Source: Piezodorus guildinii | Lineage: Eukaryota; Arthropoda; Insecta; Hemiptera; Pentatomidae | Assembly (NCBI GenBank): GCA_023052935.1 | Contig: CM041297.1 | Location: forward strand, 51,999,917-52,063,916 | DNA length: 64,000 bases | Direction: 5' to 3' | Shown: piece by piece, positions 11,448-22,348 of the stretch | Position numbering within the stretch: the stretch's first letter is position 1 | Layout: the number at the start of each line of letters is the position of its first letter | Notes under the pieces: model-generated | What the model was told of the DNA's origin: nothing | The model's database searches: none | The model's input: only the letters and a program-made list of their open reading frames with translations | Translations under genes and position numbers: made by a program

Positions 11448-13279
11448 TACAATAGAATGCTACGTAATTAATTTTAAATACGGAAGGTCTCATATGCGGT
11501 TATGTATTGATTAAAATTTCTATACTATACTCCAAAGCCATGAATACAGCATCTTTGGATTTAGAATGGTCTGGAGAGTTAAACTATTTCACGCTTAAGC
11601 CTTATTTTTGAACCATAAATCACCAATAATATTAAACATATAGAATATATTTTTTCTGTAAGAAAAATCCCTTTTTGATAGCACGTACGTAAGATTTTTT
11701 AGAGTATCTAAGCTCATCTAAAATTTAACATATTTTTTTAAAAACTCTGCAAATTATTACACAATAGTTTATTATTTCCAAATATTTATATTAGGCTATA
11801 ATTGTTTATATAGCTCCTAATCTTTTCGGTTTCCGTCTATCTTCAATAAAAATCTAGTTTTGGTTGTATTACATATATTAATAAATAAAAAAGAAAATCT
11901 TTTCCGTTTTCCCTTTTTACTCTTAATTTATTTTAAACCACTGATAAATAATCACTTATTTAATAAATATTTCTTTATTCATCTAAAATAATTTTTCACT
12001 TGAGGGTTCGCTCTCTGTTAACTTGAATGTGAGATTACCCCCAATATTTTTCTGTCTTAAGCCCATTTCTCCAGGAGACTAAATTCCATCATATATATCA
12101 ATTACTGTTTCCCTCGTCTTTCGTGGTCTCCCTCATCATCTTCATCCATTTATCTTCCACACGTTCATTCGTTTTAAATGTCCATATCAGTTATGACATC
12201 TCTGTCTCTTACAGTATATATGCCACCCATTAGAATTTTCCTTTTTATATTAAAATTATTTGATGTGTTAAAAAATTATTCATTAACTCTCTGGCTTTAG
12301 AGCTAGCAAAAAATATTTTTTTTAAATTGTCGATTATATAAATACACAAAAAAGCTGTTAATTTTCATGTGCTTTGTTGAAACATGGTTGCCGTCTAGAG
12401 TTGTTTAGTATTGAAAAAAAAAAATTATTATTATGAATGCGGTATGAGAACTAGGATATCACTGCTATTTTAAAATATTTAAAATTTTATCAATCGAAAA
12501 GTGTATCATTCCGTCATAATTTCATTTTTAAATGGACGTGTAAATCCAGAAAACATAATTTATGATAACTTTTGCAATATTGTAATAATTATGAAATAAC
12601 TTCTGGAGTATTTTCTTTTTGATCTATGTCATCTTATTTGGCAGAAAGAGCAAAAGAAATTAGGGTCAAAATTCAGCCAAATAAGACACAGTATAACTAT
12701 ATGTTTAATTCTGAACGCTCCAGCCCAAATTATTGTTTTTGCTTCCTTCAAAACCGATCTCTTTAATGATGATTTTATAAGAGATACAATAAATGTTCTC
12801 CTGCATTTATTATACTTATGAATCCTTCTTCGCACAATTTCTCTAGATCTTTAATCACCGTTTCAGAACATGCATGCAAGGATTCATCTCTGATTAGTAG
12901 ATTTCGAGGTCGACTGGTTGATGTATTTATTTAATATTTTGACAGCATAGAAGGTCGCCAACTGCATATGAAATAAGCAAATATGCATGTATTCGTTAAT
13001 AAAACAGATACAAGCAAAAAACATTTCATGAAGATTAAGAAGATTATAAAAAATAAATGGCTATCAGTGTAGCAAGTCTCAGAGAGCACTTCGGTTGTCT
13101 TCTGGGCGGATAGTAAGGGTTTGTGGAAGCGGATAGGTTCTGAATCAGCTGGTTTGAATTTTGAGTCAGTCTGTCGTAAAAATTATTATTACAATCTGTA
13201 GCACTTGCAATGACGAATGGAGTTATTTGCATAAAAGGGGGTATTTACGAGTAATTTCGATTGAAAAAATTGGATAATT
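11448..13279. other. AT-rich spacer, no gene recognised
   Basis: Two blocks with more balanced composition, 12620-12910 and 13040-13240, have no recognisable coding sequence. Short open frames on the minus strand there (68 and 62 codons) lack domain signals and splice context. An inverted CTTATTTGG / CCAAATAAG pair lies at about 12632-12686. Confidence 0.5.
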
Positions 13280-13440
13280 TTTATAATCGAATTTTTTTCT
13301 GATCCCTATAACTCAATACCGTATATCCAGATTGGTTTAATAAATGCTTTTTAAATAGCCAATTTATTTTTCAATGATTATTTTGATAGCTTGTCTATTA
13401 ATATCGAAAGAAGTCCTAATCTTTTATTAATTTTTTTATT
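13280..13440 (+). repeat. Left member of a direct repeat pair
   Basis: The stretch shares with 13983-14130 the phrases TTTTTCTGATCCCTATAACT, CCAGATTGGTTTAATAAAT, ATAGCCAATTTATTTTT and TCGAAAGAAGTC in the same order, with indels. The copies are about 700 bp apart and enclose a (TA)n tract and a mariner fragment. Confidence 0.7.
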
Positions 13441-13683
13441 TTAATAATTTAATATTTGATATAATTTAATATTGGTCCGAAGTGAGATAATATTATATAT
13501 GTATTTGCGTTAAATGTTTTTTTTATTTTTTTTCAATCAAAATTATAAACTAGCATGTCATTTTATATTTTTTATTGAATTATGTTACAATCTGTCCTAA
13601 TTAGGAAATTAATAATAGTGATCAATTACAACATTCATACAATATTTACAAACCAATTAAATTATAAAATAATAATACAATAT

Positions 13684-13685
<2 letters not shown>

Positions 13686-13744
<59 letters not shown>
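13686..13744. repeat. (TA)n microsatellite
   Basis: About 59 bases of pure TA lie immediately 5' of the mariner transposase remnant. The 83-codon frame at 13582-13833 runs through this tract and then picks up the transposase N-terminal residues. Confidence 0.95.
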
Positions 13745-13748
<4 letters not shown>

Positions 13749-13773
13749 AAGGAATCAATGTAATTTAATATTG

Positions 13774-13968
13774 ATAAATCAGTGTCAGAACTGGTTTAGA
13801 AAAAATTCGTTTTCTGAAGATTTTTCACTTTAAGATTAACAGAGTTCTGGTCGACCTTCTGAAGTTGATGACCAAATGAAATCCATAATTGAATTGAATA
13901 GTCGTATAATTGTGCGGAAATTGCAAAAATATTTAATGTATCACTTCAGTTATATTAGTTCTGAGAGC
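13774..13968 (+). pseudogene. mariner transposase N-terminal (HTH) remnant
   Basis: The reading is INQCQNWFRK, then EDFSL, then after in-frame stops SSGRPSEVDDQMKSIIELN and IIVRKLQKYLM. This is the standard order of a mariner DNA-binding region: C-x-x-W-F, GDFSLKD, RSGRP, then the second helix-turn-helix. The frame is broken by several stops and the catalytic half is absent. It is a different mariner lineage from those at 17.4 and 36.2 kb, judged by the GRPSEVDD motif. No terminal repeats were found around it. Confidence 0.7.
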
Positions 13969-13982
13969 TAAAACATTTTGAT

Positions 13983-14130
13983 AATTGAATCTTTTTCTGA
14001 TCCCTATAACTCAATTCCGTAAGCCCAGATTGGTTTAATAAATTAATAACTGAATTGTAAATAGCCAATTTATTTTTAATCTAGTAATCTCGAAAGAAGT
14101 CTTAATTTTTTATTCATTTCTTGTCTTTTA
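13983..14130 (+). repeat. Right member of the direct repeat pair
   Basis: Diverged direct copy of 13280-13440 by shared ordered phrases. The pair may be the arms of an older element interrupted by the mariner remnant, or the product of a local duplication. Identity looks moderate, so the duplication is old. Confidence 0.65.
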
Positions 14131-14239
14131 ATCATAAAAAGGGTATAATAAAATAAAAATGACTTTAATATTTAAAAAAAAAAATGTTTAACCCTCTAAA
14201 AATTCGTTAAAAATTTTATGGTGGTTAATATAGATTTTT

Positions 14240-14735
14240 ACTATCAAAATGGAGATCTGTTTTGTTTCCACTTCCGGCTCCACCCTTATTTAGCCTGCCG
14301 GCACCGGAAGATTCCGGTCAATAAACAGCCGTACTGGTTATGAATGGACGAGCGGTAGGGAGATAGCGTTATGAATGGCCCCTAATTGCGGCTAGCGGTA
14401 GCGAAGGAGGTTATGGATTCATGGGGCGAGCGACTGGCCATTATGAACCGCGGAAGGAAGGGTGCACTGGACTACACTTCCTCGGGTCCAGATGCGGTCA
14501 GTAGCCCTACCTGGGTATCGGGTATTCTGGACCCAGGTACCTCTGCTTCCTCCCACCTAATCCGGACGGACGGAACTTCGTGACTTCCTGACCGTCGGCT
14601 TAATCGGCGTCTGGGGTCACGTTCTTTGACGTCAGGGGCGCCTCGGTCCCACCCGTCGCCGCCCGACTGGTAAATAAACCCTCATACATATACAGGGCTT
14701 TATAGTGTGAGACTTCGGGCTTCGGCCGGTCTCTG
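14240..14735. other. GC-rich island, possible retroelement 5' region
   Basis: This block has the highest sustained G+C in the first third of the window, with many CpGs, next to very AT-rich DNA. A 65-codon frame (14386-14583, +) is open but shows no known domain, and other frames are also fairly open, as high G+C predicts. CTTCGGGCTTCGGCC near 14720 could form a small stem. Candidate identities are a LINE 5' region or an unrecognised exon cluster. I found no splice pair that makes a convincing exon. Confidence 0.3.
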
Positions 14736-15224
14736 TTGGAAAGGGAAATAAATAATTAAGATGAGATGAAAATTAAATGGAATCGGAGATGCCTGTTCCA
14801 AAATTGCTTTCCACTTGAGATAAAGGAGTATACGACCCTAGGATTTTACGCTTACAACAGTTGTTTTCAATTTCCTAAATAATATGTTTATTAAAAAAAA
14901 AATACTGTATTCCACCTCTTTTTACTAATTATTTTATATGTTATTTCTTAAAATATTGTTCTTGTAGCATAGTTCTTATTTTTCATTACATTTTAAAAAG
15001 AAAGAAAAATAAGTATATATTTATGGCGTATAAGCAAGTTAAAAAAAATTAAATTCACTTTTTAAAAGTACAATTAAATAAACAGAACATACATGCCCTT
15101 ATTAATTAGTGTAAGCCATTTAAGTACTGAATTTTCGGTTTAATTAAACAATCAAACGAGATACATACCAGTAGTTATAAATAAGTATTTTTTTTTAAAC
15201 TTTTTTTGACCTATTGTAGGGGGA
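14736..15224. other. AT-rich spacer
   Basis: I see no gene, repeat family or structured element in this stretch. Confidence 0.6.
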
Positions 15225-15490
15225 AATAATTCGGAGTCTTTTTTTAATATTTTGATTTTGCCGACGTTTCGGAACAAGCATGTGAGCCATCATTAGGGCA
15301 TGACTGAGCAAAGCAGAAGTTGAGGGTTAAAGCCGAAACCGAAGTTTATGCTTGGAAATAGCTCATTCATGCCCTGATGATGGCTCACAAGTTTGTTCCG
15401 AAACGTCGGCAAAATTAAAGCAATAAAACAAGTTTTAATAATATTATAATATTATTAACAATAATTTCTACAGTCGACTATACATCCTCA
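15225..15490. mobile_element. Foldback element with paired hammerhead-like cores
   Basis: About 55-bp arms, near 15255-15310 and 15361-15415, are inverted copies separated by roughly 50 bases. The right arm on the + strand reads CTGATGA at 15374-15380, then 19 bases, then GAAA at 15400-15403 and CGTCGGC. The left arm carries the same on the minus strand with CTAATGA. CUGANGA ... GAAA is the conserved core of hammerhead ribozymes, which occur in Penelope-like retroelements. The end with GTCGACTATACATCCTCAAT is shared, in reverse, with the element at 30462-30675. No RT or GIY-YIG coding sequence is present. Confidence 0.6.
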
Positions 15491-15499
15491 ATATTTTTT

Positions 15500-15855
15500 T
15501 ATCCTAACCTACCAGTTTGAAGTTTCCTCTTCGATTCCTGATGACGCTCCCATGCCTGTGAATAGAAACCGTCCTCGAGACCTTCCAAAGTTTTTATTGA
15601 TGTGCTAATGGTTAGCTTATTACAAGTAATTCTCATATTTACGTGTTGTGTCAATTAAATCTCAGCATTAAATTTAAATTGATAGTGATAATCAAACTAA
15701 ATTAATACACTCAGTAAATATTAGATATAAGTAAATCATCATCAAATACTAAAAATATAAAAGTTCTTAACTATTATGTAAAATGTGATTAGTTTTAGAA
15801 ATAATGTAGTTAAATATCTCTTCTGTATCCAGATCTGGGCTTTTCTCGCTGAAAG
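15500..15855. other. AT-rich spacer
   Basis: Nothing is recognised apart from T-rich runs that merge into the reverse SINE at 15860. Confidence 0.6.
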
Positions 15856-15859
15856 AATA

Positions 15860-16080
15860 CTTTTTATTTATTTTTTTTTTTAATTTTTAAATCTTTTTTA
15901 TGCTACTGCGGCTAGTCGGATGATACTACAGTGGGAGTCTAAAATTTCGCATAACCAGGTTTAATTAGGTTAGGAATCCTTAACGATTACCTGAAATTGC
16001 AAAGACTTGAGGTCCCCTCTGAAGGAGGGCATAACAACGGATTTTTTACTCCCTATTAGCCACTACACCACAGGTGACTC
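15860..16080 (-). mobile_element. tRNA-derived SINE, reverse strand, with internal deletion
   Basis: On the minus strand the head TCACCTGTGGTGTAGTGGCT passes directly into the body, so the B box region is deleted. The body phrases match the other copies: CTCCCACTGTAGTATCATCC, TCGTTAAGGATTCC and GGGGACCTC-type text. Target duplication is not clear. Loss of the B box would stop RNA polymerase III transcription. Confidence 0.7.
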
Positions 16081-16329
16081 CTTCATAATTATTTATAAAC
16101 AAAGTAACGAAAAATGATCTTCGATTTTTGAGCTAATCAATGCGATATTACTTGATCAAGCTAAAGGGATTCCTTATTATTTTTTCATGATACCGTCCAT
16201 AACCTTTTACTTAAGATTATCAAATTTATATAAGTTAGTAAGAGAGTCTGTAACGCGTTACTAGTATATTAATGAAGCAACACTTCATAACGAGAATTGT
16301 AGTTACTAAATGTTTATTAACTATCTAGC

Positions 16330-16830
16330 AATATTAGCTTTCATCTTTGAGTAAGTGCAGTTCTTACGATGCATAAGCCTCTCTTGAATTAATTCCTCCC
16401 TTTCCTTACTTAGAACTCTCCCCCATATTAAATTAATTCTGAAGGAGCTTTCATTGCTAATAAGGTCTGTGGTATGGGGGTAGTTTCAGCCGATTTGCAA
16501 TTTAGATGAACACCCCTAATTAAATCACGGTAACTTACCATAAGCAACTGGTAGGTACAACAATTAAAACTGTTTTCGAAGCCCACTTTCTCGGAAAGCA
16601 AAACATCCACTCAGTCCTCCATTGTCGACCTCGCTTCCTCCAAGGATTTTCATCTTCAAGGAAATCAACCGCAGGGAGATCCCAACTTTGTACTGACCCC
16701 AAGCGAAGTTACCAGACCAATTAGGAACTTGCTGATTAAAGTCCCTTCCATTGAAACAGGATTCTACTTTGACAAGTAGGATCTACAACTTCCACTAATT
16801 AATATTCTGAGGGTGGAAAAATATATTCCT
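16330..16830. promoter_or_regulatory. Unique block, possible conserved non-coding sequence
   Basis: About 500 bases of mixed composition show no family resemblance in the window and contain repeated homeodomain-type cores (TTAATTCC, TAAATTAATTC, CCCTAATTAAATC, CACTAATTAATA). A minus-strand frame of 60 codons (16428-16610) has no recognised domain. This would suit an enhancer in a developmental locus, but that is inference from composition only. Confidence 0.22.
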
Positions 16831-17119
16831 GAATGTATATTTTTTTTTCTTTTAAAGCACAGGTTAACTTTTGAAAAATAAATTTTATTAACCCTCAATC
16901 AAATTACTCCATGAAAAAAAGCCTAATAAAGTGTTCAGAAAGTCTGATTAATGCATTTCACGCTACCTGAAGTTTAATACCTTAAAACATCGATTATTAA
17001 TTTTTCTTCAAAACTTCTTGAATTGGTCTATAATAGGTCCTTTAGGTGAAATAGGTCATTTTTATTAAAAGTTTCTTAAAATTTAAATTAAGATATTTAT
17101 TATCCTTTAGCAATTTTTT

Positions 17120-17275
17120 TTATTTAAACATATTTATTGATACTTACAACTGTATTATTATATACAACAAGTAAACGTGGTGGACATATTAAACTGACAT
17201 GAATACACGAAGAGACGCCACCCATTGGCAGCCCTATAAAAATATTTTAAACTAGAAAGTATCGGGGCCTTAGCA
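17120..17275 (-). mobile_element. Jockey-like LINE 3' tail fragment
   Basis: AAACATATTTATTGATACTT, a stretch with CAAGTAAACGTGGTGGACAT, and CACCCATTGGCAGCCCT match in order the 3' untranslated tails at 4965-5125 and 43311-43461, all on the minus strand. No coding sequence is retained. Confidence 0.65.
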
Positions 17276-17401
17276 ATTTTAAAGGCGAAAAATGTCCGTA
17301 CCGTTATTTCCTGATAGTTAAAAAATACTCAGTCTTTTTGAGATGCTAAAAAACTAGAAAGACATACTGAATACTTTTATATATATTTTTTTCCCTATAT
17401 A

Positions 17402-18282
17402 TTGGGTTGATGCAAAATTAATGCAGGTTTCCTCTATTGCAATATCTTAATTCCAATTGTGTAAACAAAGCTAATCCTAACATTGATCATAAATTATACC
17501 AAAACAAACCTTATCTAATACCCTCTCTTTCACCATGAATTTGTTTAGTAAAATCGTTTTGTTCAGTGTGTTCAAAGGTCTTGAATCGAAATGTCAAAGT
17601 GCGATTTTCTTCAAATTTATTTTTACGAATTTAAATTAGGGCGCAGCGCTGCGCAAACGGCTCGTAATATTAATGAAGTGTGGTGTCAGGGGCTATTAAA
17701 GAGTGCACGGTGCAGCGTTGGTTCCAGAAGTTTCGCAGAGGAGATTTCGACCTCGAAGACAAGGAAGGTCGGGGCAGTCATCTTGCTCTGGACAACGACC
17801 ACTGAGGTCAAAAGTGGAAGAAGACCCAACCAAAACCACACGAGAAATGGCGGCGGAACTCGGAACTCAAAATTGCAACGTCTTTGCCCAGCATTGATAA
17901 ATCGAAGGGCCGATCCTGCTCCACGATAACGCCAGACCACACGTTGCACAACCAACGCTTCGGCGACTGCACGAGTGGGCTACGAAGTTCTCCAACATCC
18001 GCCTTATTCACCTGACCTCTCTCCTACAGACTTCCACTTTTTCAGACATCTGGACAACTTTTTGAGGGAGAAAAATTTTCAAAACCAGGACGACTTTGAA
18101 AATTCTTTTCGTGATTTCATTGAGTCCAGGGATTCGGATTTTTTTCTGGTGGAATAAGAAAGCTTGTTGAACGTTGGCAAAAGTGCATTGATTCAGATGG
18201 AAATTATTTTGATTAAATATATATGGTTAAAGTAAAGATATGGCGTATTTACAATACCTGCATTAATTTTGCATCAACCCAA
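17402..18282 (+). mobile_element. mariner transposon, internally deleted (881 bp)
   Basis: The 27-bp terminal inverted repeats are identical by eye (left 17402-17428 starting TTGGGTTGATGCAAA, right 18256-18282). A TA dinucleotide duplication lies at 17400-17401 and 18283-18284. Full mariners are about 1.3 kb, so roughly 400 bp is missing from the middle of the transposase gene. It cannot make transposase, but with both ends intact it could have been mobilised in trans. The perfect repeats suggest a fairly recent insertion. Confidence 0.92.
17591..18157 (+). pseudogene. mariner transposase, broken
   Basis: The start is MSKCDFLQIYFYEFKLGRSA with AQTARNINEVW, the first helix-turn-helix of mariner transposases. 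After a frameshift CTVQRWFQKFRRGDFDLED continues the DNA-binding region. The middle, with the first catalytic Asp, is deleted near 17880-17900. Then ILLHDNARPHVA gives the second catalytic Asp (codon 17925-17927), and after a one-base frameshift HPPYSPDLSPTDFHFF gives the third. Spacing between them fits the D34D signature. The C-terminus ends at 18157. Frameshifts plus deletion make it non-functional. Confidence 0.9.
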
Positions 18283-18357
18283 TAGAACGTTCAGCCTTAC
18301 TAATATTGCATTAAAATATAGTTGGATGTTATTATTATAAAAAAAATATTAAAAATT

Positions 18358-18614
18358 GAGGTCACCTGTGGTGTAAGGGTTAGTATAATAGTCTTCTATG
18401 CCTAAGGTCATGAGTTCAAACCCGACAGAAGATCCTATTAAGTAAATATCCTATTTTTAAGGAACGTAAAATGGTCCTAGTCTGTGCAATATCTGTTACT
18501 CGTTAAACATCACTATTCTCATTAAACCTGGCTTGAAAAAATTCAGTACTATCACTACAGCATTGTTCGATAAGCCGCAGTAGCCTACAAGTGTTGTTAA
18601 ATGAATAATTAAAC
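18358..18614 (+). mobile_element. tRNA-derived SINE
   Basis: The head GAGGTCACCTGTGGTGTAAG and a B box GAGTTCAAACCCGAC are followed by the family body and the tail TTAAATGAATAATTAAAC. It is flanked by 16-bp direct repeats with one mismatch (AAAAATATTAAAAATT at 18342-18357 and AAAAATATTGAAAATT at 18615-18630). Body divergence from 27817-28105 is considerable, so this copy is older. Confidence 0.85.
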
Positions 18615-18630
18615 AAAAATATTGAAAATT

Positions 18631-20226
18631 CACTTAGTCAATCAACTGGATAGCCATTATCTAAGACATATAGCAATGGAAGAGGATAAGTGGAAGATCT
18701 TCAATTTTTGAATTACACAACTAAAAAATAGAAAAGAAATTTGTAAATATAATCTATTTTATTAATGTAGGCAATTGTTTTGGGGTACAGAACCAGGAAG
18801 GATCTATGTGAGAAAAAATATGTGAATATATTTTAGGTTTACTTTAACAGATTCTTTCTTTAGATTAAGCTAACGGGCTATTTACCTATTTCCTCTTACG
18901 TAAAGATCCTCGGAGTGTTTGTAGATATTTTTAACATATAAATATAAGAACTATCAGAGAATAATAAAATATTGAGTTATCGCTTAAAGTGTTTTTTATT
19001 TATACATTCAAAGTATAGGATTAGATTTAGAATTAAAAAGCAATGCAATTAAGCATATTTTATTATGCATGTTAAATAATTTATCAAAGCGTTAAGAAGC
19101 TAGAGGTTTTATCCCTATTTAAATAGTCTGAAGAGTCAAATAGTAAGTGAAGTAATATAGTGTGATGTTCGCCCCAACGTTTTTAACTTAATCTCCTACC
19201 ATTAAGATGATTCCTTATATTATGATTTGACTCGAATATTTTTAAACTAGAGACGTAATAATATATATTTGACAGCTAATAGTTTTTTGTTAAGGAAGAA
19301 AGACATTTTTAGACTTCAATAATTAAAATAATAATAGAAATAATGAAAGGCTCGTGCTCAAACTTTCACCCTCAGGACATTTTTAACCGTTAATGAGTTT
19401 GTTTTACTCCCCGAGGTAGTTATGACAAATGTCAGTACTGTATTAGTCACGTATGTTTTTGTTTGGTGTTGACGTTACGAGAGGCGAACCGACACCAGGT
19501 CCCGTATTAGAGCCTTCATCGCTTGTTGATGATGTATTCAACAAGGCAAAAAAGTGTAGTGTATCTCATTTACTTCGTAAATTGTGACTGGTTTGTGGAT
19601 TTTCTTTCTAATCACCATACATTGAATTGACCTGTATCATTAGTATTATATACCCTAATTCAGATCACAACAAGAAGCTTATAGTTTTTTAGTGATCTTG
19701 CCCCTTCCAATTCTTCTCGTATTCAGTCAATGCAATCCAAAATCTTTCGCAAAATCCTCAGGTTCTACTCATTACGTATTTTAGGTTATCTCTTGGTTTA
19801 ATCGTGCTCTGAAAATCGTTCGAAGGATTTTAGTTTATTTTGTATTGGATACGAGAGGCACTAAATTAGTTTAAACTATCTCAATAGTTAAAACAAATCT
19901 ATCTCTTGTTTTATATTTTTTATTATGTCACGAACAAAATTTTACACCATGATCTGAATTTCCCATTTGTCCTTTATCTAATTCCATCCATCTTTTTCAA
20001 ATGCTACGTTTATATTTTAATTAATGTTGTTATTACCCACCATCTAATATTTTTTTGATACTCAAGTGAAACCAAAGATTTGGAAAAAAAAAAGTATGAA
20101 TGTATTTCTATAATATGCACCAAATTTCTATATTTAATGTTATTGTTTATTTGTTTTGTTTTTTTACAATTTGACTGTTATGGACAGTTTAGTTAGACAG
20201 CATTTATTTTTTTAATAAAGTTTTCT

Positions 20227-20229
<3 letters not shown>
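18631..20229. other. AT-rich spacer, no gene recognised
   Basis: About 1.6 kb without a repeat match. A more balanced patch, 19350-19520, has no open frame of note. Inverted or direct structure was not seen. Confidence 0.6.

Positions 20230-20286
<57 letters not shown>
20230..20286. repeat. (TA)n microsatellite
   Basis: About 57 bases of alternating TA preceded by a T-rich stretch. Confidence 0.95.
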
Positions 20287-20288
<2 letters not shown>

Positions 20289-20407
20289 GCTTAGTTTATA
20301 AATATAAAGATATTTTCCTTGTTAATATCTTCAATTGTGTCATATTGTTAGATTTGTCGAAAAATACACGAGATCCCTAAAGTACATTAAACTGTGGATA
20401 TAATTAG

Positions 20408-20640
20408 TTGACCGTTGAGAATTATTGAAGGAATTAGTCCGGGTTGCGGTCATTAAATGAAACAACTGAATAGTTTCAACTATTTTATTGTTTTCCAACG
20501 TTTCGACCCCCATTGTGGGTCATCATCAGGGCGTCTGGTAGGCGAGTGGAAACTGTTTCCAAACAATAAAATAGTTGAAACTATTTAGTTGTTTCATTTA
20601 ATGACCGCCACCCGGACTAATTCCTTCAATAAATTAAACT
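20408..20640. mobile_element. Foldback element around one hammerhead-like core
   Basis: The arms 20427-20495 and 20561-20626 are near-perfect inverted copies. The loop between them, read on the minus strand, holds CTGATGA (20529-20523), T, GACCC, ACAATGG, GGGTC, GAAA (20504-20501) and CGTTGG. GACCC/GGGTC is a perfect 5-bp helix where stem II of a hammerhead should be. The flank TTGACCGTTGAGAAT (inverse CTCAACGGTCAA) is shared with the loci at 532-713 and 54.5 kb. There is no coding sequence, so it is a non-autonomous element, probably Penelope-related. Confidence 0.65.
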
Positions 20641-21688
20641 GTGTATATATATATGTATAAATATATATCGTTCACACCTTAAAACGAAAAATTCCAAACT
20701 TAAAAACCACTTGGCATTTCATTGATATCTGAACACAAAGATTCATTATTAAAATTCATAAACCATTATGTAATTACAAACATCGCTTATTATGTTGTAT
20801 TTTATTTTTTGTTAAAAAAATTATTATTAATCTTGTTGTATGTCTTTGACTGTGAAACAGTACGAATCTATATTAGTAATGAACTCAGATACTTCATGGA
20901 TTGTAAATTTTCAATTCTTATTTAGATTTTAAAAACAAAATGGTGAAAATATATGAAGTCCAAGATAGGTTGGTACTGGAAGAAAAAAAAAAAATCTGTT
21001 TGTTGTATTTTTGTAAAGACTAAAACAACTGAATTTCAAAGAACTTCAAGCATAAATTAAAACGACATTAACAGGCTGTTCACAGACAATTAAGGTACTT
21101 AATGAATAAATAAAGGTCAATTAAATTACGAGAGGATGATTAATGTTTAAAGTTGAAGGACTTTAATAAGCTTTAAATGAAGACCGGTCTTGAAACCTTA
21201 AGGGTGAATGCCACTTTTCATATTCTCACCCTAAGCATCTTAATAATAAGATGTAGTGAGCTTTTAATAATTTATTTATTTAGGGATTGTATAATTTTTA
21301 AGTTATTTGAAAATCAATTTTGAATTTTTTTTTTTTTCAACCACTTAGAGGAGGTATTTTTCAAATCCCAGCCTTATTGTACATCTAGAAGGTAAAACGA
21401 GTCTCCAGGTAAAACTATATAATTACGAAATTATGAAAATTGATGTGTACATTTAATATTGAAAATAGTTTAATACACTTGGGGGTCCTCAGGCGATGTT
21501 CACGGGTTCCGCGAAATATCATTGGGAAATAATTTTAAATTACTTTAAAATATTTGTGAAGCCTCAGTTTTTTATCGTACATGTAGAACACAGACAAATT
21601 CAATCTTATAAGTTATAAAATTACTCGTTACCATTGATGAGTGACAACCTTCAAATTGACCATTTTTAACATTTCAAAGGGATCAACT
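20641..21688. other. AT-rich spacer
   Basis: A short interrupted TA tract lies at about 20643-20668. Open frames (67 codons at 20722-20925) have no recognisable content. Confidence 0.6.
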
Positions 21689-22071
21689 GAGACGTTGATT
21701 TCCAAAAGGTACTATATCCATTCTAGGAAATTTTACAGGAAGCGCGAAAATCTCTCATTACTTTATTGTTAAACTACATGTTTTCGGTCTTTTTGCATTA
21801 AAACCTAGAATTGTAGTCTTACTATATTAATAACATCATATTAAAGTTTTGGAATGAAATTTTTTAGTACGAATTGGAACGAAAGTAAATGCGTAATTAG
21901 CACATTTAGAAAATGGCCAAATTTCTAAATCGCTTTTTTTAAGGACTTGAGAGCTCATTAGATAATATAAAATATAAGATATAGATTACAAAAAGTGATG
22001 AGAATATAAATGTGTAAAAAAATCAATTTCGTAAAAAATGTCCTTTAGTACCTTTTGGAAATCAACGTCTC
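21689..22071 (-). mobile_element. GAGACG-ended MITE, copy 2 (383 bp, inverted)
   Basis: Both ends are the GAGACGTTGATTTCC inverted repeat. The interior is in the opposite orientation to copy 1: TATATCCATTCTAGGAAATT lies at the left and GTAAAAAATGTCCTTTAG at the right. Flanks are AACT (21685-21688) and AATT (22072-22075), consistent with a 4-bp duplication with one change. A SINE begins right after the right flank. Confidence 0.85.
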
Positions 22072-22075
22072 AATT

Positions 22076-22348
22076 GTAGCTGGGTGGCTAGCAAACAGCC
22101 TCCTATGCCAAAGGTCACGGGTTCAAACCCGCAGGTGGTCCTAGTATTTTTTAATCGGAGTAAAAAATCCTTAGTTATGCCGTCCTTCGGAGGGGACGTT
22201 AAAAGATGGCCCCGACCCTGTGCGATGCCTTTACTCGTTAAAGGTCCCTATTCTAATAAAACCTTGATAGGCAAAATTTAGGACTCCCACTGTAGCATGG
22301 TCCGATTAGCCATAGTAGCATAAACTGATGTTAAATAAATAAACAATT
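22076..22348 (+). mobile_element. tRNA-derived SINE abutting a MITE
   Basis: The head GTAGCTGGGTGGCTAGC, B box GGGTTCAAACCCGCAGG, body with GCCGTCCTTCGGAGGGGACG and CTCCCACTGTAGCATGGTCC, and tail TTAAATAAATAAACAA closely match the copy at 27817. The first dozen or so bases of the head are missing and the element starts at the edge of the MITE target duplication. The 65-codon frame at 22084-22281 is a translation of the SINE. Confidence 0.85.

Noticed and set aside
17686..18011. Minus-strand open frames of 67-89 codons
   Set aside because: They are antisense to the mariner transposase pseudogene.
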